DNA from: DATHXC01 sp041662005
GTDB taxonomy: Bacteria; Pseudomonadota; Gammaproteobacteria; Burkholderiales; Methylophilaceae
DNA length: 14,891 bases
NCBI GenBank assembly: GCA_041662005.1
Contig: JBAZTJ010000059.1
Span: 1 to 14,891 of the forward strand
Reading direction: 5' to 3'
Below the pieces are notes generated by a model. It did not search any database. It was not told the DNA's origin and saw only the letters and a program-made list of their open reading frames with translations. The position numbers were made by a program, and so were the translations under genes. This document shows positions 14,458-14,891 of this stretch, one piece after another. The first letter of the stretch is position 1. Every line of letters starts with the position of its first letter.

Positions 14458-14891
14458 TTACAAGCCCAGCATGTCGGCGCGAATAAATCCAAAATCGAAC
14501 AACTCGGCATCCGTTAAAGGGCGGTAGGTATTCACCAAGTTACGTGCGGTTACCGCCTCTTTAGGTCGCAGCAGCACAGTGTCACGATTAAACCCTTGCC
14601 CAACCACAGCGAATATGATGCCATTCCAGTCAGCATCAAACTCTGACCGCTTCATGATGCGGTTTCCTAATGCGGGGTCGGCAATATAGGCCTTTTCCGC
14701 TGTAGCTTTTTTAAGAACCACAAAGTGTTTGTATCCTTTATAGTCAAGCAACACGATGCTTGGGATGCGGATTTTTTCCAGGGTTTCTGGCTTTACGTTG
14801 TAGCCGCGAGCACGCATACCCAAGCTTTGTGCATAGCGTTTAATATCAAGTAAAGAGAATCCTTTTTGGCGAACCAGCTCTGGATCGCTGA
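14458..14891 (-). CDS. C39-family peptidase, FapD-like, 5' end outside window
   Basis: The frame is open to the right edge, so only the C-terminal 143 residues are seen. They begin SDPELVRQKGFSLLDIKRYA, then LGMRARGYNV, a typical C39 bacteriocin-processing peptidase region. The catalytic histidine (YKHFVVL) and aspartate (YIADPALG) are present in the usual spacing. The catalytic cysteine would lie upstream, beyond the window. There is no ABC-transporter domain after the peptidase, so this is a stand-alone C39 peptidase like FapD, not a LagD-type exporter. It ends 85 bases before the secreted protein gene, in the same direction, and is probably co-transcribed with it. Confidence 0.82.
   Translation of the reverse strand, partial: SDPELVRQKGFSLLDIKRYAQSLGMRARGYNVKPETLEKIRIPSIVLLDYKGYKHFVVLKKATAEKAYIADPALGNRIMKRSEFDADWNGIIFAVVGQGFNRDTVLLRPKEAVTARNLVNTYRPLTDAELFDFGFIRADMLGL

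Overview
The window looks like a chromosomal segment of a proteobacterium. The cox gene order and protein types suggest a betaproteobacterium, possibly of the Methylophilaceae/Nitrosomonadales kind. This placement is an inference from gene content; no rRNA or other marker gene is present. Nearly every gene lies on the minus strand.

Region 1 (about 1-9075) is a complete aa3/caa3-type cytochrome c oxidase locus. Read in the direction of transcription it runs: a putative promoter with a palindromic operator-like site, a DUF2244 membrane protein, CoxB (subunit II with a C-terminal cytochrome c domain), CoxA (subunit I), a 37-residue single-helix protein, Cox11, and CoxC (subunit III, with its start hidden by 18 N). 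A strong bidirectional terminator follows. A DUF2909 twin-helix gene on the plus strand converges on it. Next come SURF1, a SCO-like CxxxC protein, CtaA (heme A synthase) and CtaB (heme O synthase), tightly overlapping, and then a second terminator. Together these genes supply the structural subunits, CuB delivery (Cox11), probable CuA or thiol chemistry (SCO-like protein), heme O and heme A, and assembly factors. The most striking point is that CoxA keeps all heme, CuB and D-pathway residues but lacks every canonical K-pathway residue I could align. CoxB has also lost the glutamate at the K-pathway entrance.

Region 2 (about 9250-11530) holds a soluble regulator with three PAS domains and a LuxR-type DNA-binding domain. 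Upstream of it is an unrecognised 102-residue protein with a very strong ribosome binding site.

Region 3 (about 11700-14891) resembles part of a Fap functional-amyloid secretion operon. It contains a C39 peptidase cut by the window edge (FapD-like), a Sec-exported repeat-bearing protein with a leader-peptide-like motif (in the FapE position), and an outer-membrane beta-barrel with an N-terminal coiled coil (FapF-like). Between the last two lies a 394-base stretch with a long, nearly perfect inverted repeat and an open frame overlapping the barrel gene start. The amyloid subunits themselves would be expected beyond the right edge. The PAS-LuxR protein is a plausible but unproven regulator of this system.
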